DNA of 37,794 nucleotides, taken from contig CAVURW010000124.1 in the NCBI GenBank assembly GCA_963743595.1, positions 1 to 37,794 on the forward strand, written 5' to 3'. The number at the start of each line of letters is the position of its first letter. Position 1 is the stretch's first letter. Under the pieces are notes generated by a model, which was given only the letters and a program-made list of their open reading frames with translations, was not told where the DNA came from and did no database searches. A program made the translations under genes and the position numbers. The DNA comes from CAVURW01 sp963743595. GTDB taxonomy: Bacteria > Verrucomicrobiota > Verrucomicrobiia > Methylacidiphilales > UBA1321. Positions 1 to 8,764 of the stretch are shown here, piece by piece.

Positions 1-647
1 GGCGGCGGATTCGGTAAGGGGCCGGACTTATTGGGCGCTGAGGCAAAGGCTCGTTTCAAGCCGCCGGTTTGAGTGACGATTGTTTGAAAGGCGCGAACCG
101 GTGCAATCAACCCCGCCGTGCGTAACTTGTAGAGAGCCAGGAGAATGTTATCGAGGTAGATGTTCGTTGCCTGGGCGATGGTCTCCGCACTGGCACCATT
201 CTCCAGCAGCGGGTAACAGGTCTCCCAAAATTCCAACAGATCCCCTTCCAGCCAAGCTTCACGCGTAGGCACGATCGTGAAGACCGTCCTCGAACTTGCA
301 AAGAAACTGCGGTAGGCCTCCATCTCATCCAGGGCCGCCAAGCTCGAAAGCAAGAGCGTATCGATCGAGATGGAAAAATTTGAAAGCAGACCCGATGCGC
401 TTTGTTTTTGGAATTCGAATTCCCCGGTGCGCATGTTCATCAGCTCCACCATGCGGTTGCGAATTTGAAAGACATCCTCCACTGGTGTGCTGTCCACCAG
501 CATCGCGCAGAGCAGTCCCTGGCTCAGGTGCAGCTCATAGTTCTTCCCGTTCGGACAGTTCCAAACCGTAAACCGTCCGCTGCTTCGCCCCACCATCGAC
601 AAAACATCGGGCAGCGGCATGTCGGTCAAGTATCCAAAGATGGCCAT
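1..647 (-). CDS. DUF4388 (PATAN-like) domain protein, 3' end outside window
   Basis: The reverse strand is open from an ATG at 647 to the left edge, giving 215 codons with no stop. The first 90 or so residues (MAIFGYLTDMPLPDVLSMVG...GRFTVWN...) look like a DUF4388 domain, which usually opens with a short M-x-G-x-L start, a D(L/M)-P-L-x-D helix and a G-x-L/F-x-V strand. Such domains occur in bacterial signalling and gliding or polarity proteins. The second half is helical and may hold a winged-helix-like segment (ENGASAETIAQATN). An in-frame ATG at 704 would add 19 residues, but the added stretch (MFCKGCVAGALPLP...) does not resemble the family start, so I prefer 647. The gene lies on the same strand as the AraC regulator and LOV kinase upstream, 84 nt after the former, and may be co-transcribed. 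Family call moderately sure; function unknown. Confidence 0.65.
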   Translation of the reverse strand, partial: MAIFGYLTDMPLPDVLSMVGRSSGRFTVWNCPNGKNYELHLSQGLLCAMLVDSTPVEDVFQIRNRMVELMNMRTGEFEFQKQSASGLLSNFSISIDTLLLSSLAALDEMEAYRSFFASSRTVFTIVPTREAWLEGDLLEFWETCYPLLENGASAETIAQATNIYLDNILLALYKLRTAGLIAPVRAFQTIVTQTGGLKRAFASAPNKSGPLPNPP

Positions 648-731
648 TGACGACAGACCATAGGGCAAAGGGAGTGCACCAGCTACGCACCCCTTGCAAA
701 ACATTCCGCATTAATTGCGTACTTCAGCCAT

Positions 732-1634
732 TTATTTTGAAACAGCCTTTGCCAATGGTAGCGCGTTCAGAAGGCGCACATCCTTCGGCGAGCACCCGAA
801 GATCTTACGAAAAGATCGATTAAATTGCGAGAGCGACTGGAACCCTACTTCAAACGCGACCTCACTGATGCGTCGCTCCGGCTCAGCCAGCAAGCACCGC
901 GCTTTCTCTAACCGAGTCCGCGTTAAATAATCTGAAAATGTAGCACCCGTAATCTCTCGAAAACGGCGGCAAAAATAGTACTCGCTCATGTTCGCTGCCA
1001 CAGCCACTTCCTTCAGGCGAATCGGCTCTTGGAAATTCTCCTCGATAAACCGACGCGCTCGCACGATCTCCTTCGGCTCATTCTCTGAATTGGCCCCAGG
1101 TGCTTGCGCGGCAAGTGCTGATAGCTGCGTGGCAAAGACGGTCAATAATCGCACGATCTCTTCATAATCCCGCCACACGACTACTGGTGTCAAAAAATAG
1201 GCTTTCTCCAGGCGAATCAAATCAATGTCTTTTGATTCATCACCCAGCCGCTGCATAAACGCTGCGAAAGTGCGGGGTGTCAGGGGCGTGAGCGAGACCT
1301 CGCCGGTGCGCAACAGCGCGATCGTTTCGTTCCCAGACCGCACCGGCACCGCAGTTTCACACAGCCCCGCAAAGCAGGTCGCCGTTCGGGGGCGCTGCAG
1401 ATTAGCGACTTTTAACGATTCATCCACGCACTGGCATCGCGCACACGTTTTAGGCACCGTTTCCACAAGCCGACAAAACCGCGAGTGCCGCTCAATCTTT
1501 GTCTTTTCGGTCGGGTCGGGAGGAATCAAGTGAATCGAAAGCCCCGTTGTGTGTCGAAAGGCCCGGCTGAAATCCGAGTACGCTTTCGACTTAATTAAGT
1601 GATTGAGCACCAGAGCTATTCGCTTAACCGACAT
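732..1634 (-). CDS. AraC-family transcriptional regulator with PocR ligand-binding domain
   Basis: A 300-aa protein. Residues about 15-175 match a PocR-type sensory domain: an aromatic, hydrophobic N-terminal helix region, a Cys-rich core with C-x2-C-x-C (CARCQC) and a second cysteine pair (CFAGLC), then a PV-x5-E/T-I-A-L-L-x-T-G-E strand pair. PocR domains are thought to bind small organic ligands; the cysteines could hold a metal. Residues about 200-295 are a standard double helix-turn-helix AraC DNA-binding domain, with I(E)ENFQEPIRLKEVA, YYFCRRFREITG and ISEVAFEVGFQSLSQFNRSFRK. The ATG start is preceded by a weak purine tract. The 98-nt gap to the upstream LOV kinase on the same strand allows either an operon or an own promoter. 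Ligand and targets cannot be read from the sequence. Divergent neighbours suggest local signalling rather than a sugar operon. Confidence 0.9.
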   Translation of the reverse strand: MSVKRIALVLNHLIKSKAYSDFSRAFRHTTGLSIHLIPPDPTEKTKIERHSRFCRLVETVPKTCARCQCVDESLKVANLQRPRTATCFAGLCETAVPVRSGNETIALLRTGEVSLTPLTPRTFAAFMQRLGDESKDIDLIRLEKAYFLTPVVVWRDYEEIVRLLTVFATQLSALAAQAPGANSENEPKEIVRARRFIEENFQEPIRLKEVAVAANMSEYYFCRRFREITGATFSDYLTRTRLEKARCLLAEPERRISEVAFEVGFQSLSQFNRSFRKIFGCSPKDVRLLNALPLAKAVSK

Positions 1635-1732
1635 GCCCTGTTTTAGCTCTTATTGTGAATAAGTAGAGACTAAAAGCGCAAGAATTGCAATATTACAAGG
1701 AAGCTAATAGTATTGCGCTTACATAAAAAGAA

Positions 1733-4700
1733 CTACTTCGAGAGCCCGAGCTGGATCGTAGAAATGAGTTCAGCATTCGTAAATGGTTTCGATAAGAATT
1801 GGCTCTCAGGGGGTACGTTCAAGGTTTGAATCGCAAACTCTTTACTGTAGCCGGACATGAAGACAATTTTCACAGAACTCTTTTGCTCTCTGAAAATCTT
1901 CGCCAATTCGGGTCCATTGGACATGTGATCGATCAAAACGTCGCAGATCACCAAGTCAATATCCGCCTGATTGGAATCCCACTGCTGCATAGCCTCTTCA
2001 CTACTGTGGGCGAGCATGACGATATGGCCATGATTTTCCAGGAGTTGTGCGGTGTTTTTGGCGATCAACACATTGTCTTCCACCAGCAAAATCGTACCAG
2101 TTCTGTCATCCAAGCTTTCGTCGAAATTATCTGGCATGTCATCTGAACGAGGCGCAGCGGGAATGAAGATCTCAAACGTGGTTCCAGCACCTGGCGCGGT
2201 GCTCAACTCGATCCAGCCCTCATGTTCCTTAACGATCGAATAGACGACAAAGAGGCCCAGCCCACTGTGCTCTTTTGCCGCCTTGGTTGTGTAGAGCGGA
2301 TCGAAGATTCGAGTTGTCTCCTCCATCGTCATTCCCACCCCCGAATCGACAATCGAGAGCCGAACGTAGCCGTCTGGATTCGGTCGTCCCATTTCCGCAA
2401 CAGTCTCTTCCGTGGAGACATAATGAGTGGAGACTTCAATGACGTCACCCGGCTTGCTGGCCTCGCGCGCATTCAGCACCAGATTATAGATCGCCTGTTC
2501 CAACATCGCCCGGTCTCCGATCACTGGCGGCAGCCCGTGTTCTAAGTCGAGTTTTCGCTGCAGGCTACTGCCTAAAATCCGATCCAGCATGTCGCTCATT
2601 CCAGCAACTACGCTATTGAGATCAAGCACGCTTCGCTGAATGCTTCCCGCTTTTCCATACAAGAATAGGTGCTTGGCAAGTGTTCCACCTTTTTCCGCTT
2701 CCCACGAAATCTGCCTGATTTGATCTAGGAGCTGCGGCGGGTGTCCCGGCTGAAGAGAAATCAAGTCTACCGCGCCTTGAATCGTAGAGAGTAGAGTATT
2801 GAATTCGTAACCGATCGATGAGGTCAGCTCACCTAACGCTTGCATCTTTTCGCTCTGGATGAGCCGTTGCTCCAGCTGCACCAGGTAGGACAAATCCGCC
2901 CCGTAGGCCAGCACAATTTCCTCTTCCGGCAGCGGCACAAAGGTCCAGCTCAAACGCACATCTTTACCCAGGACCATCACCGCTTGGCGTGACTTGTTAT
3001 TTTCCAGGCAATTCTCGATCACCTCCGCATAGTTCAGCGGCAACAGCTGCTCAATTCGCCCCAGGTTAAATTGTCGAGCAAATTCCCTCGACGCCACGTT
3101 CTCGGAAATGCTTTTGCCATCGCGCGTTAGGACAATGAAGGGGTTCGGGCTCAACTTCGGGAAGGCGGCCAAGCGCGCAACTTCTTGCTCCACATCCATC
3201 TGCGTTTGAGAAACCGCAAATGCCGTTACCGCAGCGTTCACCAGGTCCGAATGAATGACGTCCCAGCGAAAATCGGGGTCGGTCGACTCCAACACTAAAA
3301 CACCACGTAACTCGCCTCGAACAAAGATAGGCGCTAAAACAACAAAGGCACTGGAACGCTCGCTAAAAAATCGATGCTCCGAGCCGATCATCTCGCCCGT
3401 ACCTAGTGACACTGTTTCGCCACCCTTCAGATTTGACCAAAATGACGATGCTTCTTGATCCAATCGCATCATGCTCTTACTTCGATGCGTGGTGGAGAGC
3501 TCGGAGAACCGTACATGCGTATCGTTCGGCTCGATCTTTTCCAGCTTCCAGAGTGAGGCGGAACTCACATCTGCCACCTCCACCAGAATGCTGAGCACTT
3601 CCAACTCCGCCTTACCTCCAGGCGCGCCAGCGAGCAGCTTCCGTTGCATAAGCCCCTGAGCTGCCAGGCCACGTTGGCGCCGGGCCAGTGCCCGCTCGAA
3701 GTTCCGTTTATCGGTCACATCGATGGCCGATCCGATGAAACCAATAAATGCGCCGCCCTTATCAAATCGCGCCACCCCACTGAGAACAATGGGCCGATAG
3801 TGCCCACCACCCGCTTGAATCTCACCTTCCCAGCGGAAGGCTTTCGGCTGCCGGAATGCCGCTTCCAGAAGATTTAAAAAACCGGGTTTGTCCCGAGGAT
3901 GAATCAGCTCCATCCATTTCTTTTGCTGTTCCTCTTCCAGGTCCAGAAACTCCAGCCAAGCCTTGTTCAAAAAGGTCCACTCATGCGTCTGGCTCACCAT
4001 CCACATCATGACCGGCGCGACATCCGCAATCGTTCGAAAACGTTCCTCGCTCTCTTTCAGCACCTCCTTAGATGCCATTTCAATGGTGATATCCGTCTGC
4101 ACACCCACAAAGTGAGTCAGCATCCCGGAATCGTCGTAATAGGGAGAGATCTGAAGACGATTCCAAAACAGGGTATTATCCTTCCTGTAATTCTTCAGAA
4201 CAACGGTACACGATTCCCCTTTGCGAATTGCCGCGCGCAGCGTATCCAGTGCCGGTTGATTCCGCTCGTTCCCTTGCAGAAATCGACAGTTCTTTCCCAA
4301 GATCTCCTTTGCCGTGTAGCCCGTGATGCGCTCGAAACCGGGGTTCGCGAAAATAATGGGCAACTCCTTGGCCGTAGCGTCGACGATCAAGATGCCGGTG
4401 TCGACACTTTCAGAGGCGCGTTTAAGCAGGCGCAATCGATTCTGACCACGACGCGATTCCACGCACATTTGCAGCCTATAGAGGAGGATATCGACTGGCT
4501 CGCGACATTCCAAAAAATCATCCGGCTCGAGAGGCAGAACCCGTTCGACCGCCCCATCCATGCCAGAGTCGTAAATGAAGAAGCACGAGCAAGCCAGGCT
4601 TCTGCACAATTCACGACACGCCTTGGCAGTGGCAAGACCGACCACGTCCTTCGTCGACCAGGCTCCGAAGATGGCTACAGACGGACGCTTCGATCCAAGA

Positions 4701-4894
4701 ACGTTGGCGAATTCGTTCGAATCCGAGACCTCTTCGACTGTACAGAATTGCTTCCTCAAACCCCCGACCATCGGCGCAAATCGCCCGTAATCTGGCGCGC
4801 AAACGACGACCAGCGGTTTCAAATAATCGGCAAATGCGTAACGTCCATCGTTCATTCGAGAGATAGTCTTGGCCGAAGGCGTTTGCGTATTCAT
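1733..4894 (-). CDS. LOV-PAS-GAF hybrid sensor histidine kinase lacking the H-box histidine
   Basis: A 1053-aa soluble multidomain sensor. Order: receiver-like domain about 25-150, where the usual acidic phospho-acceptor position reads VAIFGAW; LOV/PAS domain about 160-275 with the flavin signature GKNCRFLQG (photoactive Cys203), NYRKDN, FWN and GVQTD; second PAS about 282-398; GAF-like about 425-565; PAS-like about 575-670; HisKA about 675-750; HATPase about 755-915 with N-box NLVLNAREA, DSGVGM and HSGLGL; C-terminal receiver 933-1053 with VEDN, Asp985 (VICD) and Lys1036 (LSKPF). By family knowledge LOV domains sense blue light through a cysteinyl-flavin adduct. The striking feature is the H-box. 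Where relatives read A-H-D-F-N this protein reads G-Y-E-F-N, with Tyr696 encoded by TAC at 2807-2809. The ATPase and receiver look intact, so it may act by phosphatase activity, as a scaffold, or in a heterodimer. No transmembrane segment is visible. Confidence 0.92.
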   Translation of the reverse strand: MNTQTPSAKTISRMNDGRYAFADYLKPLVVVCAPDYGRFAPMVGGLRKQFCTVEEVSDSNEFANVLGSKRPSVAIFGAWSTKDVVGLATAKACRELCRSLACSCFFIYDSGMDGAVERVLPLEPDDFLECREPVDILLYRLQMCVESRRGQNRLRLLKRASESVDTGILIVDATAKELPIIFANPGFERITGYTAKEILGKNCRFLQGNERNQPALDTLRAAIRKGESCTVVLKNYRKDNTLFWNRLQISPYYDDSGMLTHFVGVQTDITIEMASKEVLKESEERFRTIADVAPVMMWMVSQTHEWTFLNKAWLEFLDLEEEQQKKWMELIHPRDKPGFLNLLEAAFRQPKAFRWEGEIQAGGGHYRPIVLSGVARFDKGGAFIGFIGSAIDVTDKRNFERALARRQRGLAAQGLMQRKLLAGAPGGKAELEVLSILVEVADVSSASLWKLEKIEPNDTHVRFSELSTTHRSKSMMRLDQEASSFWSNLKGGETVSLGTGEMIGSEHRFFSERSSAFVVLAPIFVRGELRGVLVLESTDPDFRWDVIHSDLVNAAVTAFAVSQTQMDVEQEVARLAAFPKLSPNPFIVLTRDGKSISENVASREFARQFNLGRIEQLLPLNYAEVIENCLENNKSRQAVMVLGKDVRLSWTFVPLPEEEIVLAYGADLSYLVQLEQRLIQSEKMQALGELTSSIGYEFNTLLSTIQGAVDLISLQPGHPPQLLDQIRQISWEAEKGGTLAKHLFLYGKAGSIQRSVLDLNSVVAGMSDMLDRILGSSLQRKLDLEHGLPPVIGDRAMLEQAIYNLVLNAREASKPGDVIEVSTHYVSTEETVAEMGRPNPDGYVRLSIVDSGVGMTMEETTRIFDPLYTTKAAKEHSGLGLFVVYSIVKEHEGWIELSTAPGAGTTFEIFIPAAPRSDDMPDNFDESLDDRTGTILLVEDNVLIAKNTAQLLENHGHIVMLAHSSEEAMQQWDSNQADIDLVICDVLIDHMSNGPELAKIFREQKSSVKIVFMSGYSKEFAIQTLNVPPESQFLSKPFTNAELISTIQLGLSK

Positions 4895-5073
4895 AGCGTT
4901 TGAGTCGAACAGCCCTCAAGTTGCAGGTTCTACGGACTTCGAGCGAGGATACGATAGGCGAAATGAGGCAGGCGCGGCTACGCACCGTTTGCAAAATAGT
5001 CCGCAATTTTTGTCGTGGTCTACTCGACCGAACAAGCTCGGCTGAAAGCTCGGGAGCGGGTAGTTTTCTGGAC

Positions 5074-5778
5074 ATGTCCAAGCTCTTCTACATCTATCGC
5101 GGGAATGAAGAACCGCTCGGACCGCTTACCTATAAACAGGTCACGCAAAAGCTCGAGTCGGGTGAATTGAAGTACCTTCAGCTCGCGAAAGGTCTGGGCA
5201 TTAATCGCTGGACGCCGTTGGAAGAGATCATGGAGCGACCGCCGTTTGACCCCATTGAAACGCGACGGGCTGAGATCATCCACCCAGTTCGCAACCCACT
5301 GCCGTTCAAGCATAAAGCAGTACCAACTCTTGATTCCGAAACTTCAGCCTCAGTCCTACGTCGGATGGCAGCCGGTTTCATCGATTCTCTTATTATCACC
5401 GCGATCCATGTGGCCCTGGTTATCGTTGCGCTGACACTTGCGCAGACCATTGATCGCGTTCTCAGTCAAGTTTTTCTTCCGCGTTTCGCGCCCGCTTTCT
5501 TCCTATTCGTAATGCTCACATACCCCAGTTTTCTCTACGCTTTCACTCTTTCATTCATGCACCTCATCCTCGGTAATTCCTTCGGAAAGTTTACGATGAA
5601 CGTTGGAGTTGTGGATGTTGATAACCGTCCGATCTCCCTGGTTCGGCTTTTCGCCAGGTCCTTTCTCGTACCCCTGCATTTCTACACATGCGGATTGACG
5701 CTGGTTTCGGTCTTTTTCCTGAGCAATAAACGGTTTCTCCACGACTACATCGCGGGCACTCGCGTCATCCAAAAATAG
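5074..5778 (+). CDS. GYF_2 and RDD domain membrane protein
   Basis: The open frame extends upstream to 4900, but the ATG at 5074 begins the recognisable domain (MSKLFYIYRGNEEPLGPLT), so I use it; it gives 234 aa. Residues 3-50 match the GYF_2 fold, a short domain that binds proline-rich peptides, with Y-I-x-R, GPLT and a conserved W (NRWTPLEEI). After a linker, residues about 85-232 form an RDD domain: RRMAAGFIDSLI, two hydrophobic segments (about 95-120 and 130-165), GNSFGKFTMNVGVVD and NKRFLHDYIAGTRVI, which is the usual RDD C-terminal signature. RDD proteins are polytopic inner-membrane proteins, some proposed to be transporters. The gene is divergent from the LOV kinase, sharing a 179-bp intergenic region, and ends 6 nt before the convergent lipoprotein gene. 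Confidence 0.88.
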   Translation: MSKLFYIYRGNEEPLGPLTYKQVTQKLESGELKYLQLAKGLGINRWTPLEEIMERPPFDPIETRRAEIIHPVRNPLPFKHKAVPTLDSETSASVLRRMAAGFIDSLIITAIHVALVIVALTLAQTIDRVLSQVFLPRFAPAFFLFVMLTYPSFLYAFTLSFMHLILGNSFGKFTMNVGVVDVDNRPISLVRLFARSFLVPLHFYTCGLTLVSVFFLSNKRFLHDYIAGTRVIQK

Positions 5779-5784
5779 CGTTTG

Positions 5785-6567
5785 CTATTCCTTGGTGACC
5801 GATCCAGAACCGGCTACCGATTGCTTGACTTGTGGGTTGCCTCGATAGCGTATTGATCCAGCCCCAGAGATTGTCGTCTCTAATCCTTGCACTGGATTCA
5901 CTTCAACGTCACCGGACCCGGCGATATCCACACGGACGGTGTCGGCCAAGAGTCCCCCCGCCTTAGCCGATCCAGCACCGTTAATGGAGATCGATTCCTG
6001 ATCGGCCTTGCCAGAAAGAACGCATTGGGACGAGCCATTCAGAGTGATTGCAAATCGCTTCTCAGCAAGATCGGAAGCGGAGAAATTACCAGAACCGTTA
6101 AACGTGACATCGGTCAGATGAGAGCTGACGAGATGAACAATGATTGTCTTGTCGGAGGTGTTCGAGGTGCTCGATGTACTTGAGGTGCTCCAGTTCGAGG
6201 ACGTGTTGACGTTAATTGAAACAAAGGAAAAGCTTACAGATTGTTTCGAGGAACTCGACTTTGTGGCGATATGAAGAGTCCCATCAACCACTGTCGTTTC
6301 CAGCTTTTTGAGATCATCAGTCGAGCCTTCTAAATCCACCTGAGTCTTATCCCCTGGCACCCAGTCGATTTGAAACGCACCGTCGCAAGTCACCTCGGAA
6401 AAAACGTCAACGTCCCGATGCTCCTTCACGGTCTTGTCTGTCTTGTCTGAGGCGGGGTCATCTGTTTTTGTGTCGCTGCCTTGCACCTGCACACTGCACC
6501 CGCCGAGCATGAGCCCAGCGACGAGAATTGCAGGAAGTGTGCAGCGCGTTAGAAGCGTTGTGGTCAT
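5785..6567 (-). CDS. DUF2807 (head GIN domain) lipoprotein
   Basis: The ATG at 6567 gives 260 aa; a TTG two codons further upstream is less likely. The N-terminus is a lipoprotein signal peptide with lipobox LGGC (LMLGGCSVQ), so export and lipid anchoring are expected. An acidic, Asp/Lys/Thr-rich linker follows. The rest is a repetitive beta-rich domain: VDVFSEVTCDGAFQIDW, LKKLETTVVDGTLHI, then the Gly-Ser strand repeats NGSGNFSASDL, NGSSQCVLSGKA, NGAGSAKAGGL, AGSGDVEVNPV, GAGSIRYRG and AGSGSVTKE. This rhythm is the DUF2807 / putative auto-transporter adhesin head domain, a right-handed beta-helix-like fold of unknown function. A low-complexity Ser/Thr/Asn run (about residues 128-140) sits inside the domain. 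The stop lies 6 nt from the convergent RDD gene. Confidence 0.9.
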   Translation of the reverse strand: MTTTLLTRCTLPAILVAGLMLGGCSVQVQGSDTKTDDPASDKTDKTVKEHRDVDVFSEVTCDGAFQIDWVPGDKTQVDLEGSTDDLKKLETTVVDGTLHIATKSSSSKQSVSFSFVSINVNTSSNWSTSSTSSTSNTSDKTIIVHLVSSHLTDVTFNGSGNFSASDLAEKRFAITLNGSSQCVLSGKADQESISINGAGSAKAGGLLADTVRVDIAGSGDVEVNPVQGLETTISGAGSIRYRGNPQVKQSVAGSGSVTKE

Positions 6568-6601
6568 GAACAAAAGATAGGCAAATAACCCGGTGCGGGC
6601 G

Positions 6602-7267
6602 CTATCTTTTATTCAACATCTTCACCACGTACCAAAGATCATGCCGGGGTCGCTCAATCACCACAGATTTCCAACCAGCCTTCTTTGCGCCTTCGCCATC
6701 GCATTTGGGATCATCCCCCACCGCGAGAACCTTGGTCGCATCCAGGCGTAAAACATCCGCCACGTGACGGAAAATCGCCGGGTCAGGCTTTTCCCAACCG
6801 ACCTTTGTGCTGATAAAACGTTGGGTGAAAAAATCGCCTATGCCCAGACCATCGAGGATGCCGTCTAGGCGATCGTCCCAGTTTGAGAGAACCACCAGGT
6901 CTAGCTCGCGATCCTGTAGATCTTCCAGCACCTCCACCACCTCTGGATAGACGCCCCACATTTTTGGCTGCGCATAAAGATCGTAGAGCTCATTAAAGTA
7001 GGAAGTGAACTTCTTCTCATCGGCAAATGTGCTGTCGGGAATGCTCTTCCGCACGATCTCTTTCCAGCGCACACGGTCATTGCCATCCGACGGGACGGGC
7101 AATTTCTTGCACGAAGCACGAGCGTTCGGAAATGCCTCGTTAATGGCATCTGCGTTCAGATTACACCCGTACCTCTTCGCCACCTTGGCATAGGTATCCC
7201 CGATTGAATCCACGGGGTAAATCAATGTCCCTCCAACGTCAAATACGACGGCTTTTGTCCGGCCCAT
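6602..7267 (-). CDS. HAD-superfamily hydrolase (HDHD3-like)
   Basis: The start at 7267 is set by a good ribosome-binding site (AAGGAG, 7 nt upstream); a GTG at 7285 would place that site inside the gene. The protein has 221 aa. HAD motifs are in order: motif I VVFDVGGTL, where the second Asp of DxDxT is Gly as in the HDHD3-like branch; motif II VVLSNWDDR; motif III Lys in KVGWEKPDP; motif IV VGDDPKCDGEGAKKAG. A helical cap lies between motifs I and II. These enzymes use an aspartyl-phosphate intermediate on small phosphorylated or halogenated substrates; the substrate cannot be inferred. The gene begins inside the last codons of folC (29-nt overlap), which implies translational coupling. Confidence 0.88.
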   Translation of the reverse strand: MGRTKAVVFDVGGTLIYPVDSIGDTYAKVAKRYGCNLNADAINEAFPNARASCKKLPVPSDGNDRVRWKEIVRKSIPDSTFADEKKFTSYFNELYDLYAQPKMWGVYPEVVEVLEDLQDRELDLVVLSNWDDRLDGILDGLGIGDFFTQRFISTKVGWEKPDPAIFRHVADVLRLDATKVLAVGDDPKCDGEGAKKAGWKSVVIERPRHDLWYVVKMLNKR

Positions 7268-8597
7268 AACCGACTCCTTTTGCACTCGATTCCAGTAGCT
7301 CGTTCATCTCGTATTCGCCTAGTTCTCCACGATGCACCGCGAGCACTTCCCCCACAAGGAAAAGTGATCCCGCTACCAGCACCGGGCCTCCATCATCATC
7401 TCTCTTAAATTCATTCAGAAATTCTCCAACAGAACCGTAGAGATTCACGGGCAAACCCGCAAATAATTCTGCCAAAATTTCTATGTTTTCTGCCCGCTCG
7501 CTAGAGAAACGCACCAGCGAGACTCGTTTCGCCAGCGGACGTAACTCTCTTACCACCCCTTTCGCCTCCTTGTCTTTCACATAATAAAAGACCAGATGCG
7601 TCTTCCCGAGTGTTTCCGACTCGCTCCACCCATATTTCGCTCGCAGGTAAGCCTTCCATGTGAGAGCGAGCTGCCCAGCGCCCGCCTCATTGTGCGCTCC
7701 ATCCAAAACCATAAGCGGCTGCTCGGAAAAAATATCAAAGCGCCCCGGCCAACGCGCCGCTTTCAGCCCCGTCTTGACGACTTCCACGCTCAGACCCAGC
7801 GCTCGTAACGCCGCCCAGGCACATGCTGCATTCCGCGTTTGATGCGGCCCGTAGAGCCCCAATTCCACCTCCACGCCCTCTAGCCGCGCCCACTGTTTAC
7901 CCTGCACGATTCGCAGGTCTTCAAAGCGGTCAGCAGAGTCACACACAAACTTAGTCGGGAGATTCAGCTCCCTCGCTCGTCCTTCGATAACCCCTCGAGC
8001 TTCCGGCTTCGTCTCGGCGCTCACTAATAGGCCCGTACCCGGCTTCAAAATCCCCGCTTTCTCCCCAGCGATCGCCGCCAAAGTTGAGCCCAGCCACCGC
8101 TCGTGATCGAACCCGATCTCCGTGATGATCGCCACCTCCGCCCGAACGATATTGGTCGCATCGAGTCGCCCGCCCATCCCCGTCTCCCAAACCACCCAAT
8201 CGACGCCGGCATCGCGGAATTTCCACAGCGCCAGCGCAGTCACGATCTCAAAAAAGGTCGGCTCCACGCTCGCCTCCTCAGCGGCACACTTCACCGCCGT
8301 CATGCCCTCAGCAAACGCTCCTTCGCTGATCCGTTCCTGATTCACCTGAATCCGTTCCCGCACACTCGTCAAATGCGGCGAAGTGAATAAACCCACGCGA
8401 AAACCTGCCGCTCGCAAACCGGCCTCACAATACGCCGCCGTAGAGCCCTTCCCGTTCGTACCCGCGATGTGGATGAACTTCAGCCCCGCCTCGGGAGCAC
8501 CCATCCGGTCAGCCATCGCGCGCATGCCTTCCAGACCCAATTTTATGCCAAAATGTCGCGCACGCCCTAACCACTCCACCGCTTCCAGATACGTCAT
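7239..8597 (-). CDS. folC: Dihydrofolate synthase / folylpolyglutamate synthase
   Basis: A 452-aa cytosolic Mur-ligase-fold enzyme that adds glutamate to dihydropteroate and/or tetrahydrofolate with ATP. Features visible: N-terminal YLEAVEWLGRARHFGIKLGLEGMRAM, the P-loop HIAGTNGKGSTAAYC (about 42-56), the family signature GLFTSPHLTSVRERI, the catalytic-loop region VWETGMGGRLDATN, and GFDHERWLGSTLAAIAGEKAGILKPG with the Lys that is carbamylated in this family. The C-terminal ligase domain carries WPGRFDIF and VLDGAHNEAGAGQL. Length and order are normal for FolC. It is followed by the overlapping HAD gene, and its promoter region faces the bpX operon (167-bp divergent gap). Confidence 0.95.
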   Translation of the reverse strand: MTYLEAVEWLGRARHFGIKLGLEGMRAMADRMGAPEAGLKFIHIAGTNGKGSTAAYCEAGLRAAGFRVGLFTSPHLTSVRERIQVNQERISEGAFAEGMTAVKCAAEEASVEPTFFEIVTALALWKFRDAGVDWVVWETGMGGRLDATNIVRAEVAIITEIGFDHERWLGSTLAAIAGEKAGILKPGTGLLVSAETKPEARGVIEGRARELNLPTKFVCDSADRFEDLRIVQGKQWARLEGVEVELGLYGPHQTRNAACAWAALRALGLSVEVVKTGLKAARWPGRFDIFSEQPLMVLDGAHNEAGAGQLALTWKAYLRAKYGWSESETLGKTHLVFYYVKDKEAKGVVRELRPLAKRVSLVRFSSERAENIEILAELFAGLPVNLYGSVGEFLNEFKRDDDGGPVLVAGSLFLVGEVLAVHRGELGEYEMNELLESSAKGVGYGPDKSRRI

Positions 8598-8658
8598 ACC
8601 GTTAAGGGCCTAGTCTATGGAGAAACAGCGTCCAATCAATCATCTTTCCAGAATTGAA

Positions 8659-8670
8659 GACTATTTAGTC
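8659..8670. promoter_or_regulatory. Short palindrome in the divergent folC / bpX-operon promoter region
   Basis: GACTA-TT-TAGTC, an inverted repeat with a 2-nt centre, lies roughly midway in the 167-bp gap from which folC and the bpX operon are transcribed in opposite directions. It could be an operator half-site pair. It is too short to be more than a candidate, and I saw no second copy. Confidence 0.25.
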
Positions 8671-8764
8671 CGTCTCTCCTCCTCGAAAAGCTTCACGCGA
8701 CACCGTTTCATTCACGTGCTAGCTTGATCGCGCGCCAGCTTCCGCTATCAATTGTTACTCCCCT

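Noticed and set aside
3899..4903. A 334-codon open frame on the plus strand opposite the LOV kinase
   Set aside because: It lies fully antisense to a multidomain kinase with intact motifs. Its translation has no domain signature and is rich in His/Gln/Arg in no pattern, as expected for a shadow frame of a codon-biased gene.
4900..5073. A 58-codon N-terminal extension of the GYF-RDD protein
   Set aside because: The extension (Arg/Ser-rich) does not look like a protein domain, and the GYF domain starts right at the ATG at 5074. The extension would also cover the promoter region shared with the divergent kinase.
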